Shown: positions 18,782 to 28,298 of the stretch, piece after piece
Position numbering within the stretch: position 1 is the first letter of the stretch
Layout of the letters: each line of letters opens with the position of its first letter
Origin: Novosphingobium sp. SG751A
Lineage (GTDB): Bacteria > Pseudomonadota > Alphaproteobacteria > Sphingomonadales > Sphingomonadaceae
DNA length: 64,000 nt
Direction: 5' to 3'
Assembly (NCBI RefSeq): GCF_013149295.1
Contig: NZ_JABGCB010000010.1
Location: forward strand, 124,001-188,000
Notes under the pieces: generated by a model
What the model was told of the DNA's origin: nothing
The model's database searches: none
Seen by the model: only the letters and a program-made list of their open reading frames with translations
Translations under genes and position numbers: made by a program

Positions 18782-18821
18782 GGCGCGTCATCCGTTTCGG
18801 GTGGCGCGTCGCTTTGCTTTT
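18782..18821 (+). terminator. Intrinsic terminator of the polyamine operon
   Basis: A 13-bp stem (18782-18794 with 18798-18810, GGCGCGTCATCCG / CGGGTGGCGCGTC, including four G-U pairs) with a TTT loop, followed by GCTTTGCTTTT. It lies 50 bp after nspC and separates it from the decarboxylase gene. Confidence 0.7.
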
Positions 18822-18916
18822 GTCATGAAACTGTCATGTGATTCTGGGATGATATTGGGATAGTCCAGTTTTCCGCCATTCGTGGCCAAAGCTGCGATCA
18901 GGCGTGATTTTTCCGC

Positions 18917-18944
18917 TTGCACCCCCCGACAAACGGCCTATATG
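18917..18944 (+). promoter_or_regulatory. Candidate sigma-70 promoter of the ornithine-type decarboxylase gene
   Basis: TTGCAC (18917-18922), 16-bp spacer, TATATG (18939-18944). It sits about 75 bp upstream of the chosen ATG at 19018 and just inside the longer GTG-initiated frame from 18904, which argues against that longer start. Confidence 0.45.
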
Positions 18945-19017
18945 CACCCCCCTCGCTGCCCCATGGGGACTTCCAAACCGCAAGGCAGCTTTTCACCATT
19001 GTGTTTATCTTGGCCGA

Positions 19018-20250
19018 ATGGCCTATTGGGGGTCCCTTGCGTTGTCCATTCATCTTGATGCATCGGCTGTAGTTCGCGCCCTCGCGCCCAACGAACCCGT
19101 TATCCTCAATCGCCCGCAAGCTGCTGCGCGCGCTGCCCGCTTCTTTGTTGAGAAGTTTCCGGGCAAGTCGCTCTATGCCGTGAAGGCCAATCCCTCGCCC
19201 GACCTGCTGGCCGTGCTGTGGGAAAATGGCGTTACGCATTACGACACCGCCAGCATCGTCGAGATTCGCCTTGTGCGCGAAACGCTGGGCGCCGAGCCGA
19301 CCCTTTGCTTCATGCACCCGGTCAAGCCGGTGGCCGCGATCCACGAGGCCTATCACATCCACGGCGTTCGCACCTTCAGCCTGGACAGCCAGGAAGAGCT
19401 GGAAAAGATCGTCGAGGCTACCCGCGACCGTGATGGCAATGCGGCCACCGACCTTTCGCTCTGCGTGCGCCTGCGCGTGTCGAGCGAATATTCTGAGCTG
19501 AGCCTCGCGTCGAAGTTCGGGATCGATCTGGCCGATGCCGCCCCGCTGCTCCAGGCTACCCGTCAGGTTGCCGATTGCCTAGGCATCTGCTTCCACGTCG
19601 GTTCGCAGGCCATGACGCCCTTTGCCTATGTGCAGGCGCTGGAACGCGTGCGCGCCGCGATCGTCGATGCGTCGATCACGGTGGACATCATCGACGTTGG
19701 CGGCGGCTTCCCCTCGATCTATCCGGGGATGGAGCCTGCGCCGATGGAGGACTATTTCGCCTCGATCCACCGCGCGGCCGAATCGCTGCCGGTGTCCTAC
19801 TCTTCCGAGCTGTGGTGCGAACCGGGCCGGGCGCTGTCGGCGGAATATAATTCGATGATCGTGCAGGTGGAAAAGCGGCGCGGCAACGAGCTGTTCATCA
19901 ACGAAGGCGCCTATGGCGCGCTCTATGATGCGGCCCATGTCGAATGGCGTTTCCCGGTCAAATGTCTCAACCCCGAGCGTGATAGCGCCGAGGAAGACTT
20001 CGCTTTCTATGGCCCGACCTGCGACGATGCCGACTATATGGAAGGCCCGTTTCGTCTGCCCGCCAATATCCAGCCCGGCGATTACATCGAAATCGGCATG
20101 CTGGGCGCCTATGGCGCGGCAATGCGTACGCGCTTCAACGGCTTTGGCACCGGCATGGTGGCCGAGGTTGGCGACGAGCCGATGGCGACGCAATATTGCG
20201 GCACCCGCCGCGACCCGCGCCATTCGGACAATGTGGTGCGCCTGCGTTAA
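19018..20250 (+). CDS. Type III PLP-dependent decarboxylase (ornithine/lysine decarboxylase)
   Basis: Makes putrescine from ornithine (possibly cadaverine from lysine), feeding the spermidine genes upstream. Alanine-racemase fold; the PLP lysine is Lys56 in LYAVKANPSP, the glycine loop is DVGGGFPSIYPG, and the active-site cysteine is in FYGPTCDDADY. With ATG 19018 the protein has 410 aa, normal for eukaryote-like ODCs. An upstream GTG (18904) would add 38 non-family residues across a candidate promoter. It has its own promoter and terminator and is thus probably a separate transcript from the upstream polyamine genes. Ornithine versus lysine preference is not resolved. Confidence 0.92.
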   Translation: MAYWGSLALSIHLDASAVVRALAPNEPVILNRPQAAARAARFFVEKFPGKSLYAVKANPSPDLLAVLWENGVTHYDTASIVEIRLVRETLGAEPTLCFMHPVKPVAAIHEAYHIHGVRTFSLDSQEELEKIVEATRDRDGNAATDLSLCVRLRVSSEYSELSLASKFGIDLADAAPLLQATRQVADCLGICFHVGSQAMTPFAYVQALERVRAAIVDASITVDIIDVGGGFPSIYPGMEPAPMEDYFASIHRAAESLPVSYSSELWCEPGRALSAEYNSMIVQVEKRRGNELFINEGAYGALYDAAHVEWRFPVKCLNPERDSAEEDFAFYGPTCDDADYMEGPFRLPANIQPGDYIEIGMLGAYGAAMRTRFNGFGTGMVAEVGDEPMATQYCGTRRDPRHSDNVVRLR

Positions 20251-20271
20251 GGCCCTCGCAGAAGAGATAAA

Positions 20272-20307
20272 AGGGGGCGGCTCGGCAACGGGTCGCCCTC
20301 TTTTTTG
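20272..20307 (+). terminator. Intrinsic terminator after the decarboxylase gene
   Basis: Stem AGGGGGCG (20272-20279) with CGCCCTCT (20294-20301), followed by TTTTTTG. It separates the polyamine gene from smpB. Confidence 0.75.
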
Positions 20308-20373
20308 TTCATTGCCTCGAAAACGGCACGGCAAGGGCTTTCGCTCGGGGCGCACGCATCCTACATGCTGGAT

Positions 20374-20856
20374 ATGGCCCGCCCGACTCCGACACAGTTC
20401 GACAAGAAAAAGACCGTTGCCGAAAACCGGCGCGCGCGTTTCGACTATTTTATCGAGGATAAGCTGGAGGCGGGCATCGCTCTCACCGGCACCGAGGTGA
20501 AGTCCTTGCGCTTTGGCGAAGGCTCGATTGCCGAAGCCTATGCCGAGGTGCGCGATGGTCAGGTCTGGCTGGTTAACGCCAATGTGCCCGAATTCAGCCA
20601 TGGCAACCGCTTTAACCATGAACCCAAGCGCCCGCGCAAATTGCTGCTGCATGAGCGTGAGATCGCCAAGCTGACCGGCGCGGTGGAACGCAAGGGCATG
20701 ACGCTGGTGCCGCTTTCGGTCTATTTCAACGGACGGGGTCGGGCCAAGGTCGAACTGGCGCTGGCCAAGGGCAAGAATGACGCGGACAAGCGCAACACGA
20801 TCAAGGACCGCGAATGGAAGCGTGATCAGGCCCGGATCATGAGGGAATACAAGTGA
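20374..20856 (+). CDS. smpB: SsrA-binding protein SmpB
   Basis: Binds tmRNA and delivers it to stalled ribosomes in trans-translation; its partner ssrA lies at about 44.7-45.0 kb. 160 aa from ATG 20374 ([13 protein letters not shown]). Marks: [49 protein letters not shown], and a basic C-terminal tail ending [13 protein letters not shown] 20365 and an earlier start at 20305 are in frame but do not resemble the family. Its stop overlaps the GTG start of the next gene. Confidence 0.97.
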   Translation: MARPTPTQFDKKKTVAENRRARFDYFIEDKLEAGIALTGTEVKSLRFGEGSIAEAYAEVRDGQVWLVNANVPEFSHGNRFNHEPKRPRKLLLHEREIAKLTGAVERKGMTLVPLSVYFNGRGRAKVELALAKGKNDADKRNTIKDREWKRDQARIMREYK

Positions 20857-21422
20857 GCGGGCGGCGGCTCGTTTCTCTGTCCAATTGGGCGCGAAACCTG
20901 CTGCCCACCCGATCGGCTTTGGAAAAAAGCCGTATTATCGCCCCCTTCGCCCATCTGGTGCTGCGCGCCGATCTGTGGCGGTTCAACCGGCGCAGCGTGC
21001 CGCGCGGGGTGGCGGTGGGCCTGCTGGTCGGCATTTTCGCGTTGATTCCCGGTGTGCAACTGGTGGGTGCCGCACTGATGTGTGTGCCGTGGCGCGGCAA
21101 TATCCCGCTGGCGGGCGCGATGACCTTCCTTTCCAATCCGGCCACAACGCCTTTCATCATGGTGGGCGCGATTTCGGTAGGTAACAATTTTGGTTTCCAC
21201 GCGGATCTGAACACGCTCGATCACCTGTATCGCAGCGGGGCAGGGTTAACCGAATGGAGCCGCTGGCTGTTTTCCGACGGCGCGCCCGCGCTGCTGCTGG
21301 GCCTTGGCGTGATTTCTCTGGCCAGTGCGGCGGTGGGCTATGTGGTGGCTGCGCTGGTATGGCGGCGGGTGGTGCTGGTGCGTCATGCGCGGCGGCGGCA
21401 ACGCGCTGGCGCGCAAGGCTGA
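20853..21422 (+). CDS. DUF2062 domain-containing membrane protein
   Basis: 189-residue inner-membrane protein. DUF2062 core: [40 protein letters not shown] and [14 protein letters not shown], with hydrophobic helices at about residues 50-70, 75-95 and 145-170. GTG start at 20853 overlaps the smpB stop (GTGA). Function unknown. It stands directly upstream of cckA (6 bp gap), an arrangement suggesting one smpB-DUF2062-cckA transcript. Confidence 0.85.
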   Translation: MSGRRLVSLSNWARNLLPTRSALEKSRIIAPFAHLVLRADLWRFNRRSVPRGVAVGLLVGIFALIPGVQLVGAALMCVPWRGNIPLAGAMTFLSNPATTPFIMVGAISVGNNFGFHADLNTLDHLYRSGAGLTEWSRWLFSDGAPALLLGLGVISLASAAVGYVVAALVWRRVVLVRHARRRQRAGAQG

Positions 21423-21427
21423 ACGAG

Positions 21428-23881
21428 ATGATGACGGGGGAGCAGGAGCGCGGCGTCAGGCTGGCGCCGGGGATCGGGCTGTTGGTGGTGGCGGTTGCCC
21501 TGCTGATCAGCGCGGGTCTGGTGTGGCTGGCAACACGGCAGATGGGCGCGGTGGCCGGCTTTGTGGGCGGGGCGCTGGTGCTGGGGGCTTCGGCCTTGAT
21601 GCTGGGGCGCGGCGCGGGCGCGGCGCCCGATGCCGAACCGGGAGAGCCTGACTGGGCAGTGACGGTGGCCGCGATCGAGGGCGATGCGGCGGTGGCGATT
21701 GTCGATCGCGCGGGGCGGCTGGTTTGCGCCAATGGCGCGTTTGAGGCCGGTTTTGGCGCATGGGCGCCCCCGGCTTTGCCTTTTGGCGATAGGGCGGGCG
21801 CTTTGGAGGATCTGGCGCGGGCGGCATGGCGCGATGGCGCGGCCTCGGATCGCGTAGCCGGGCCTGATGGCACGCGCTGGCGGATCGAGGTGGTGCGTGC
21901 GGGGCGGGCCGAAGCCTATCTGATCTGGCGATTGCATGCGCTGGCGGCGAGCGATCCGGTGGCCGAATTGTGCGGTCATCTTGCGGGCAAGTTGGGCCTT
22001 GTGCTTGGTCATGCAGGATTTTGCGCAGCTCTCGTCGAAACCGATGGCACTATTCGTGCGGCCAACAAGGTATTTGCCCAAAGGTCGGGCGCGGAAGGCA
22101 TGTTGGCGGGCCGCCCCTTCATCGGCCTGTTGACTCAGGATGAGCAGGATCGGATTTTTTGGGCGCATGATGTCAAGCATTCGGTGCCTTTGACATTGTT
22201 TTACCTGCCCTTGGTCGATCCCGACGGGCCGGATCTGGCCGACCCTCAGCAAAGCCCCTCGCTGATGCTGTTGGTCGATCAGGGTGTTGGCCTTGGTGGC
22301 AGCGGCGAGGTGAGCGCGGCGGTGCCGCATCTGCAGGCCTTGCTGGGCGGATTGCCGCTGGGGCTGGCGATGGCGGATCGTGATGGGCGGCTGCTGTTTG
22401 CCAATGCCGCCTTTATGCGCGCAGCGGGGCGCGAGGGAGGCGATATGCCGACCTATCCCACCGATCTGGTGGTGCGCGAGGATAAGGCGGCGCTGTCGGA
22501 TGCGGTGCGCCGCTTTGGCTATGGCGCGGCGACCAGCGGCGACGTTGCGGTGCGTCTGGCTGCGCAGCCCGAGGACCCGGTGTCGCTCAGCCTTGCGGGC
22601 GTGCGCGGGCTGGGCGAGGCGGCGGTGCTGCTGGGCCTGACCGATACGACCGAGGAAACGCGGCTCAAGCGGCAGGTGGCGCAGGCGACCAAGATGCAGG
22701 CGGTGGGCCAGTTGGCGGGCGGGGTTGCGCATGATTTCAACAATGTGCTGACCGCGATCATCGGCACATGCGACCTGATGCTGCTGCGCCACACGCCGGG
22801 GGACAGCGACTATGACGATATTCAGCAGATCCGCGCCAATTCGAACCGTGCGGCCAGTCTGACGCGCCAGTTGCTGGCCTTCAGCCGCCAGCAGACTTTG
22901 CGGCCGCAGGTCTTGCAACTGCCGGATATTGTTTCGGATATTACCCAGATGCTGCGTCGCCTGATTGGCGAGAAGATCCGCCTGGAGGTCAGCCATGACC
23001 GCGATCTGGGCGCGGTGCGGGCCGATCCGACGCAGGTGGAGCAGGTGATCGTCAACCTTGTGGTTAACGCGCGCGATGCGATGCAAGAGGCCTCGCGCAA
23101 GGCGGGCGGCGACGGCAGCGGGGCGCTGATTCTAGCCACGCGGCGGGTGCCGGCGGCCGATGTGCGCGCGATGGGCAGCGATATTCTGCCGATTGCCGAT
23201 TACACGGCGCTGGTGGTGCGCGATACGGGCGGGGGCATTCCAGCCGATATTCTGGGCAAGATCTGGGAGCCGTTTTTCACCACCAAGGAGCAGGGGCGCG
23301 GCACCGGGCTGGGCCTTTCAACGGTCTATGGCATTGTAAAACAATCGGGCGGCTTCATCTTTGCCGATAATGTCGCGGCGCAGGACGGGGTTGCGGCGGG
23401 CGCGCGCTTCACGGTCTATCTGCCGGTGCATCACGGCGCGGTCGAGGTGGCGGCGCGTCCGTTGGAAGAGGTGAGCGCCTGGGCGGGCGGCGGCGATATC
23501 CTGTTGGTTGAGGATGAGGATGCAGTGCGCGTGGTGGCCGAGCGGGCGCTGAGCCGGGCAGGCTATCAGGTGACCACGGCCAGCGATGGCGAGGAGGGCG
23601 TCGAGGCGGTGATGGCGCGGCGCGATTCGGGGGCTGCGATGTTCGATCTGGTGGTTTCCGATGTGGTGATGCCCGCGATGGATGGTCCGGCGATGGCGCG
23701 TGCCATTCGTGCCGTGGAGCCCGATTTGCCGGTATTGTTTATGTCAGGTTATGCCGAAGAGCAGTTGCGGCGTGAGATTGATATAGTAAATATGTACTTC
23801 ATACCTAAGCCTTTTTCCGTAAATCAGATAGCGGGAAAAGTGGCTGGCGTGCTGGCCAAAAAGGCGGGGAAAAAGGGTTGA
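21428..23881 (+). CDS. cckA: Cell-cycle hybrid histidine kinase CckA
   Basis: Bifunctional kinase/phosphatase at the head of the CckA-ChpT-CtrA/CpdR phosphorelay. 817 aa: two N-terminal membrane helices (IGLLVVAVALLISAGLVWLA; AVAGFVGGALVLGASALM), two PAS-like regions (about residues 75-170 and 300-400), HisKA with phospho-accepting His435 in GGVAHDFNNVL, HATPase with VVNARDAMQ, DTGGGIP and GTGLGLSTVYGIV, and a receiver domain with Asp745 in VVSDVVMP. ATG 21428 is followed by another ATG, so either may be used. The longer frame from 21254 overlaps the DUF2062 gene and is rejected. Confidence 0.95.
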   Translation: MMTGEQERGVRLAPGIGLLVVAVALLISAGLVWLATRQMGAVAGFVGGALVLGASALMLGRGAGAAPDAEPGEPDWAVTVAAIEGDAAVAIVDRAGRLVCANGAFEAGFGAWAPPALPFGDRAGALEDLARAAWRDGAASDRVAGPDGTRWRIEVVRAGRAEAYLIWRLHALAASDPVAELCGHLAGKLGLVLGHAGFCAALVETDGTIRAANKVFAQRSGAEGMLAGRPFIGLLTQDEQDRIFWAHDVKHSVPLTLFYLPLVDPDGPDLADPQQSPSLMLLVDQGVGLGGSGEVSAAVPHLQALLGGLPLGLAMADRDGRLLFANAAFMRAAGREGGDMPTYPTDLVVREDKAALSDAVRRFGYGAATSGDVAVRLAAQPEDPVSLSLAGVRGLGEAAVLLGLTDTTEETRLKRQVAQATKMQAVGQLAGGVAHDFNNVLTAIIGTCDLMLLRHTPGDSDYDDIQQIRANSNRAASLTRQLLAFSRQQTLRPQVLQLPDIVSDITQMLRRLIGEKIRLEVSHDRDLGAVRADPTQVEQVIVNLVVNARDAMQEASRKAGGDGSGALILATRRVPAADVRAMGSDILPIADYTALVVRDTGGGIPADILGKIWEPFFTTKEQGRGTGLGLSTVYGIVKQSGGFIFADNVAAQDGVAAGARFTVYLPVHHGAVEVAARPLEEVSAWAGGGDILLVEDEDAVRVVAERALSRAGYQVTTASDGEEGVEAVMARRDSGAAMFDLVVSDVVMPAMDGPAMARAIRAVEPDLPVLFMSGYAEEQLRREIDIVNMYFIPKPFSVNQIAGKVAGVLAKKAGKKG

Positions 23882-23903
23882 GCTGAGCGGTTGGAATAAT
23901 TTT

Positions 23904-23918
23904 GTTCCGGCCTTGTTC
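23904..23918 (+). promoter_or_regulatory. LexA box (SOS operator) of recA
   Basis: GTTC-CGGCCTT-GTTC, an exact match to the alphaproteobacterial LexA operator GTTC-N7-GTTC, 71 bp upstream of the recA start. The second half also forms GTTC-N5-GAAC with 23924-23927. This indicates SOS induction of recA. Confidence 0.85.
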
Positions 23919-23988
23919 TTGTGGAACAAATCCGATACACAATGCCGTGTTGACCTTTGGCAACAGCGCCTTAGCAAGGAGACGGCAC

Positions 23989-25062
23989 GTGGCAGCTCAA
24001 CTCAAGCTGATTCAAGAAGGCAAGGACAAGGACAGCATGGACCGTCAAAAGGCGCTGGAAGCCGCACTGGCACAAATTGATCGGGCGTTTGGCAAGGGTT
24101 CTGCCATGCGTCTGGGGGCCAAGGAGACGATGCAGGTGGAATCCATTTCCACCGGATCGCTGGGTCTTGATATTGCTCTGGGGATTGGCGGCTTGCCGCG
24201 TGGGCGTATCGTGGAAATCTATGGTCCGGAAAGCTCGGGCAAGACCACGCTGGCGCTGCACGCGATTGCCGAGGCGCAGAAGGGCGGCGGCACGGCGGCC
24301 TTTGTGGACGCTGAACATGCGCTCGATCCGGTCTATGCCAAGAAGCTGGGCGTCGATATCGACAATCTGATCGTCTCGCAGCCCGATACGGGCGAACAGG
24401 CGCTGGAAATCGTCGATACGCTGGTGCGTTCGAACGCGATTGACGTGCTGGTGGTCGACTCGGTGGCCGCGCTGGTGCCGCGGGCCGAAATCGAAGGTGA
24501 AATGGGCGACAGCCATGTCGGCCTTCAGGCCCGTTTGATGAGTCAGGCGCTGCGCAAGCTGACCGGTTCGATCAGCCGTTCGCGTTGTATGGTGATCTTC
24601 ATCAACCAGGTGCGCATGAAAATCGGCGTGATGTACGGCAATCCGGAAACTACGACAGGCGGTAACGCGCTCAAATTCTATGCTTCGGTGCGTCTGGACA
24701 TTCGCCGCACCGGCCAGATCAAGGATCGCGACGATATCGTCGGCAATGCGACCCGCGTGAAGGTGGTGAAGAATAAAGTGGCGCCGCCTTTCAAACAGGT
24801 CGAATTCGACATCATGTATGGCGAAGGCATTTCGAAGATCGGTGAAATCCTCGATCTTGGCGTAAAGGCCGGGATTGTGGAGAAATCGGGCGCGTGGTTC
24901 AGCTATGATTCGATCCGGATCGGGCAGGGACGCGAAAATTCGAAGAATTATCTGCGTGAGCATCCCGAGATTCGTGACCGCATCGAAAATGCGATCCGTG
25001 CTCAGACTGAAGGGCTTGCGGGCGAGATGATGGTTGGGCCCGATGCCGAAGACGATGCGTGA
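23989..25062 (+). CDS. recA: Recombinase RecA
   Basis: ATP-dependent strand-exchange protein and SOS coprotease. 357 aa from a GTG at 23989, chosen because AAGGAG lies 6 nt upstream; the open frame upstream from 23902 covers the LexA box and is not coding. Walker A is GPESSGKTT (residues 79-87), followed by [37 protein letters not shown] and the L2 loop [20 protein letters not shown]. Regulated by the upstream LexA box and ended by a terminator at 25091-25131. Confidence 0.99.
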   Translation: MAAQLKLIQEGKDKDSMDRQKALEAALAQIDRAFGKGSAMRLGAKETMQVESISTGSLGLDIALGIGGLPRGRIVEIYGPESSGKTTLALHAIAEAQKGGGTAAFVDAEHALDPVYAKKLGVDIDNLIVSQPDTGEQALEIVDTLVRSNAIDVLVVDSVAALVPRAEIEGEMGDSHVGLQARLMSQALRKLTGSISRSRCMVIFINQVRMKIGVMYGNPETTTGGNALKFYASVRLDIRRTGQIKDRDDIVGNATRVKVVKNKVAPPFKQVEFDIMYGEGISKIGEILDLGVKAGIVEKSGAWFSYDSIRIGQGRENSKNYLREHPEIRDRIENAIRAQTEGLAGEMMVGPDAEDDA

Positions 25063-25090
25063 TTCCTTCGGTTGAAGGTTGAAAAGGCAA

Positions 25091-25131
25091 GGGGCGCGGG
25101 CGAAATTCACACTCGCGCCCCCAATTTTTTT
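25091..25131 (+). terminator. Intrinsic terminator of recA
   Basis: GGGGCGCG (25091-25098) pairs with CGCGCCCC (25114-25121); a run of seven T follows at 25125-25131. Confidence 0.8.
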
Positions 25132-25252
25132 GATGCCGGCGGGAACAATCAGCAGAAACTGGGCAAAACCTTGCACTGTTCGGCAAAAACGATGGCTCTG
25201 ATTGCGCCTTCCTGCTTGTCCGCCGCCCTTTGGTAGCTTATCGGCAAGCCCC

Positions 25253-27901
25253 ATGATCTCGACGAACGACATCCGCCGCTCCTTTCTCGAATACTTTGGC
25301 TCGAATGGCCATGACGTGGTGCCGTCTGCGCCGCTCGTGCCCTATAACGATCCGACGTTGATGTTCACGAATGCGGGCATGGTCCCGTTCAAGAATGTCT
25401 TTACGGGATTGGAGACGCGAGCGATCCCGCGCGCCACGAGCAGCCAAAAGTGCGTGCGCGCCGGCGGCAAGCATAACGATCTCGACAATGTCGGTTATAC
25501 GGCCCGCCACCACACTTTCTTTGAAATGCTGGGGAATTTCTCTTTCGGCGATTATTTCAAGGAACAGGCGATTACCCATGCGTGGACGCTGCTGACCAAG
25601 GAATGGGGGCTGGCTAAGGACAAGTTGCTGGTCACGGTCTATCACACCGATGATGAGGCATTCGGCCTGTGGCAGAAGATCGCCGGCCTGTCGGAGGATC
25701 GCATCATCCGCATTCCGACCAGCGATAATTTCTGGTCGATGGGCGATACTGGCCCTTGCGGGCCTTGCAGCGAAATCTTCTTCGATCATGGCGATCATAT
25801 CTGGGGCGGCCCTCCGGGTTCGCCTGAGGAAGATGGTGACCGCTTCATCGAAATCTGGAACCTCGTGTTCATGCAATTTGAGCAGCAGGCAGATGGCGCG
25901 CGTCTGAGCCTGCCCAAGCCGAGCATAGACACCGGCATGGGGCTGGAGCGCATTGCCGCCGTGATGCAGGGCGAGCATGACAATTACGACATCGACACAT
26001 TCAAGGCGCTGATCGCGGCTAGCGAATCGCTGACAGGCGTGAAGGCAGAGGGCGACACCCGCGCCAGCCATCGCGTGATCGCAGACCATCTTCGTTCGAC
26101 CAGCTTCCTGTTGGCCGATGGCGTGCTGCCCAGCAATGAAGGACGCGGCTATGTGTTGCGCCGCATCATGCGCCGCGCGATGCGTCATGCCCATCTGTTG
26201 GGCGCGAAGGATCCGTTGATGCATCGTCTGGTGCCTTCCCTGGTGACGGAAATGGGCGCGGCCTATCCCGAACTGGGCCGGGCGCAGGCGCTGATTCAGG
26301 AAGTGCTGGAGCGCGAAGAAACCAAGTTCCGTCAGACGCTTGATAAGGGGTTGAAACTGCTTGACGAGGCCACCGATGGTCTTGGCGGGGGCGGCACGCT
26401 GGCGGGTGAAACCGCCTTCAAGCTCTATGACACCTATGGTTTCCCTTATGACTTGACCGAGGATGCGTTGCGTTCGCGCGGGATCAGCGTCGACAAGGAC
26501 GGATTTGACGCGGCGATGGCGCAGCAGAAGGCCGCCGCGCGCGCAGCATGGAAGGGCAGCGGCGAGGCCGCCGCCGGCGAAGTGTGGTTTGACATTGCCG
26601 AGCGCGTTGGGGCGACCGAATTCACCGGTTATACGAGCACGACCGGTGAGGCGCAGATTGTCGCCATCGTCAAGGATGGCAAGGAAGTCGAAAGCGCTGG
26701 TGCAGGCGATGCGGTGACGATCATTACCAACCAGACGCCTTTTTATGGCGAATCGGGCGGTCAGATGGGCGATGCGGGCACGATCACCGGCGCTGACGGT
26801 TTGACCATTTCGATTGCCGACACAGCTAAGCCGCTGGGCCGCCTGCACGCCCATGGCGGAAAAGTTGAGAGCGGCAGTGTCAAGGTGGGCGATGCGGTCG
26901 TGCTGGCGATTGATGTGGCGCGGCGTGATGCGATCCGGGCGAACCATTCGGCCACGCACTTGTTGCATGCCGCGCTGCGCAATCGTCTGGGCGCGCATGT
27001 GACGCAGAAGGGGTCGATGGTTGCGCCCGAACGTCTGCGTTTCGACTTTTCCCAGCCTGTCGCGCTGACGGCGGAAGATATTGCGGCGATCGAGGCCGAG
27101 GTGAATGCGGAAATTCGCGGAAATGAGGCGGTCAACACCCGCCTGATGAGCCCGGAAGATGCGATTTCGGCGGGCGCGATGGCGCTGTTTGGCGAAAAGT
27201 ATGGCGAGGAAGTTCGCGTGCTTTCGATGGGCAGCAAGGCTGATGGCAAGAATTTCTCGGTTGAGCTTTGCGGCGGCACCCATGTGCGGGCGTTGGGCGA
27301 TATTGGCGTTCTGCGCATAGTGAGCGAAAGCGCGGTATCGAGCGGCGTGCGCCGGATCGAGGCGCTGACGGGCGAGGGCGCGCGTCAGTGGTTTGTGAAC
27401 CGCGAGGAGCAGTTGAAGGCTGCCGCGTCGGCTTTGCGCACCACGCCTGATGAGGTTGAGGCGCGCGTGGTGGCGCTGCTGGACGAGCGCAAGAAGCTGG
27501 AACGCGAATTGGCCGAGGCCAAGAAGGCGCTGGCTTTGGGCGGCGGCGGGGCGGCGGCGCAGGCGGCGGATGAAACGATCAATGGTGTGACCTTCAGCGG
27601 TCAGGTTATTGACGGGTTGGACGCCAAGGAATTGCGCGGACTTCTCGATACCGCCAAGCAGCGGATGGGCAGCGGCGTTGCTGTGATCGTTGCTGTCAAT
27701 GAAGGCAAGGGCGCGATTGCGGCGGCTGTGACTGAAGATCTGACGGGTAAGGTCAGCGCGGTCGATCTGGTGCGCGCGGGCGTTGCGGCGTTGGGCGGCA
27801 AGGGCGGCGGCGGGCGTCCGGATATGGCGCAGGGCGGCGGGCCCGACGGCGCCAAGGCCGCCGACGCGATTGCGGCGGTCAAGGGTGTGATTGCAGGGTA
27901 A
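25253..27901 (+). CDS. alaS: Alanine--tRNA ligase
   Basis: Charges tRNA-Ala and edits Ser/Gly mischarging. 882 aa from ATG 25253 ([15 protein letters not shown]). Catalytic core has [19 protein letters not shown] and [17 protein letters not shown]; editing domain has [13 protein letters not shown] and the zinc-site [13 protein letters not shown]; the C-Ala domain ends with [16 protein letters not shown], the usual C-terminal signature. The 35 upstream bases in the same frame (from 25202) lack family sequence. Followed by an intrinsic terminator. Confidence 0.98.
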   Translation: MISTNDIRRSFLEYFGSNGHDVVPSAPLVPYNDPTLMFTNAGMVPFKNVFTGLETRAIPRATSSQKCVRAGGKHNDLDNVGYTARHHTFFEMLGNFSFGDYFKEQAITHAWTLLTKEWGLAKDKLLVTVYHTDDEAFGLWQKIAGLSEDRIIRIPTSDNFWSMGDTGPCGPCSEIFFDHGDHIWGGPPGSPEEDGDRFIEIWNLVFMQFEQQADGARLSLPKPSIDTGMGLERIAAVMQGEHDNYDIDTFKALIAASESLTGVKAEGDTRASHRVIADHLRSTSFLLADGVLPSNEGRGYVLRRIMRRAMRHAHLLGAKDPLMHRLVPSLVTEMGAAYPELGRAQALIQEVLEREETKFRQTLDKGLKLLDEATDGLGGGGTLAGETAFKLYDTYGFPYDLTEDALRSRGISVDKDGFDAAMAQQKAAARAAWKGSGEAAAGEVWFDIAERVGATEFTGYTSTTGEAQIVAIVKDGKEVESAGAGDAVTIITNQTPFYGESGGQMGDAGTITGADGLTISIADTAKPLGRLHAHGGKVESGSVKVGDAVVLAIDVARRDAIRANHSATHLLHAALRNRLGAHVTQKGSMVAPERLRFDFSQPVALTAEDIAAIEAEVNAEIRGNEAVNTRLMSPEDAISAGAMALFGEKYGEEVRVLSMGSKADGKNFSVELCGGTHVRALGDIGVLRIVSESAVSSGVRRIEALTGEGARQWFVNREEQLKAAASALRTTPDEVEARVVALLDERKKLERELAEAKKALALGGGGAAAQAADETINGVTFSGQVIDGLDAKELRGLLDTAKQRMGSGVAVIVAVNEGKGAIAAAVTEDLTGKVSAVDLVRAGVAALGGKGGGGRPDMAQGGGPDGAKAADAIAAVKGVIAG

Positions 27902-27924
27902 AGTTACTGATCTTATTAGTTTCT

Positions 27925-27966
27925 AAAAAGGGCTATCGCGGGGAAGCTGCGGTGGCCCTTTTGCTT
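27925..27966 (+). terminator. Intrinsic terminator of alaS
   Basis: AAAAGGGC (27925-27932) pairs with GCCCTTTT (27955-27962), with inner partial pairing around CGCGG/CTGCGG, then GCTTTT. Confidence 0.65.
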
Positions 27967-28298
27967 TTGGCGGACCGCCGTGGCGATCGGACCGGCACGT
28001 ATGAAAGCATGCAGCACGGCATTGAGAACCTGACTGCTATGCGCCGCGCTTTTTCTGCAGAAGTATGATGCTGGGGTCGAATTCACGTAGTGGAGGCCGA
28101 TGCGGTGATCGGCAGGCCGCGCAGACGGTAAAGCCAAACGGGGATCGGCACTCTGGGTATTTATAATTTTTTACGGGACAGCGGACGTCCGATACGGATT
28201 GAGCCCAAGGGTAACCCCGACCGGAATGACTAGACTGTGGCGCATGACATGATGCGCGAATGCCGCCGGGCGCATCGCTCTGCGCCCGGCGATCCTGT
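27967..28298. other. Intergenic region without a recognised gene
   Basis: About 330 bp between alaS and the convergent antiporter gene. A 73-codon minus-strand frame (27916-28137) overlaps the alaS terminator and has no family-like features, so it is not called. A GC-rich hairpin GCCGGGCGCA/TGCGCCCGGC near 28261-28287 lies just beyond the antiporter stop and may end that transcript, though it has no T-run. AT-rich TATTTATAATTTTTTA near 28158 is the only other notable sequence. Confidence 0.5.

Noticed and set aside
25238..27283. 681-codon antisense frame opposite alaS
   Set aside because: High-GC shadow frame; alaS on the other strand is complete with all motifs.
27916..28137. 73-codon minus-strand frame after alaS
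   Set aside because: It overlaps the alaS terminator hairpin, has no ribosome-binding site and no family-like sequence.
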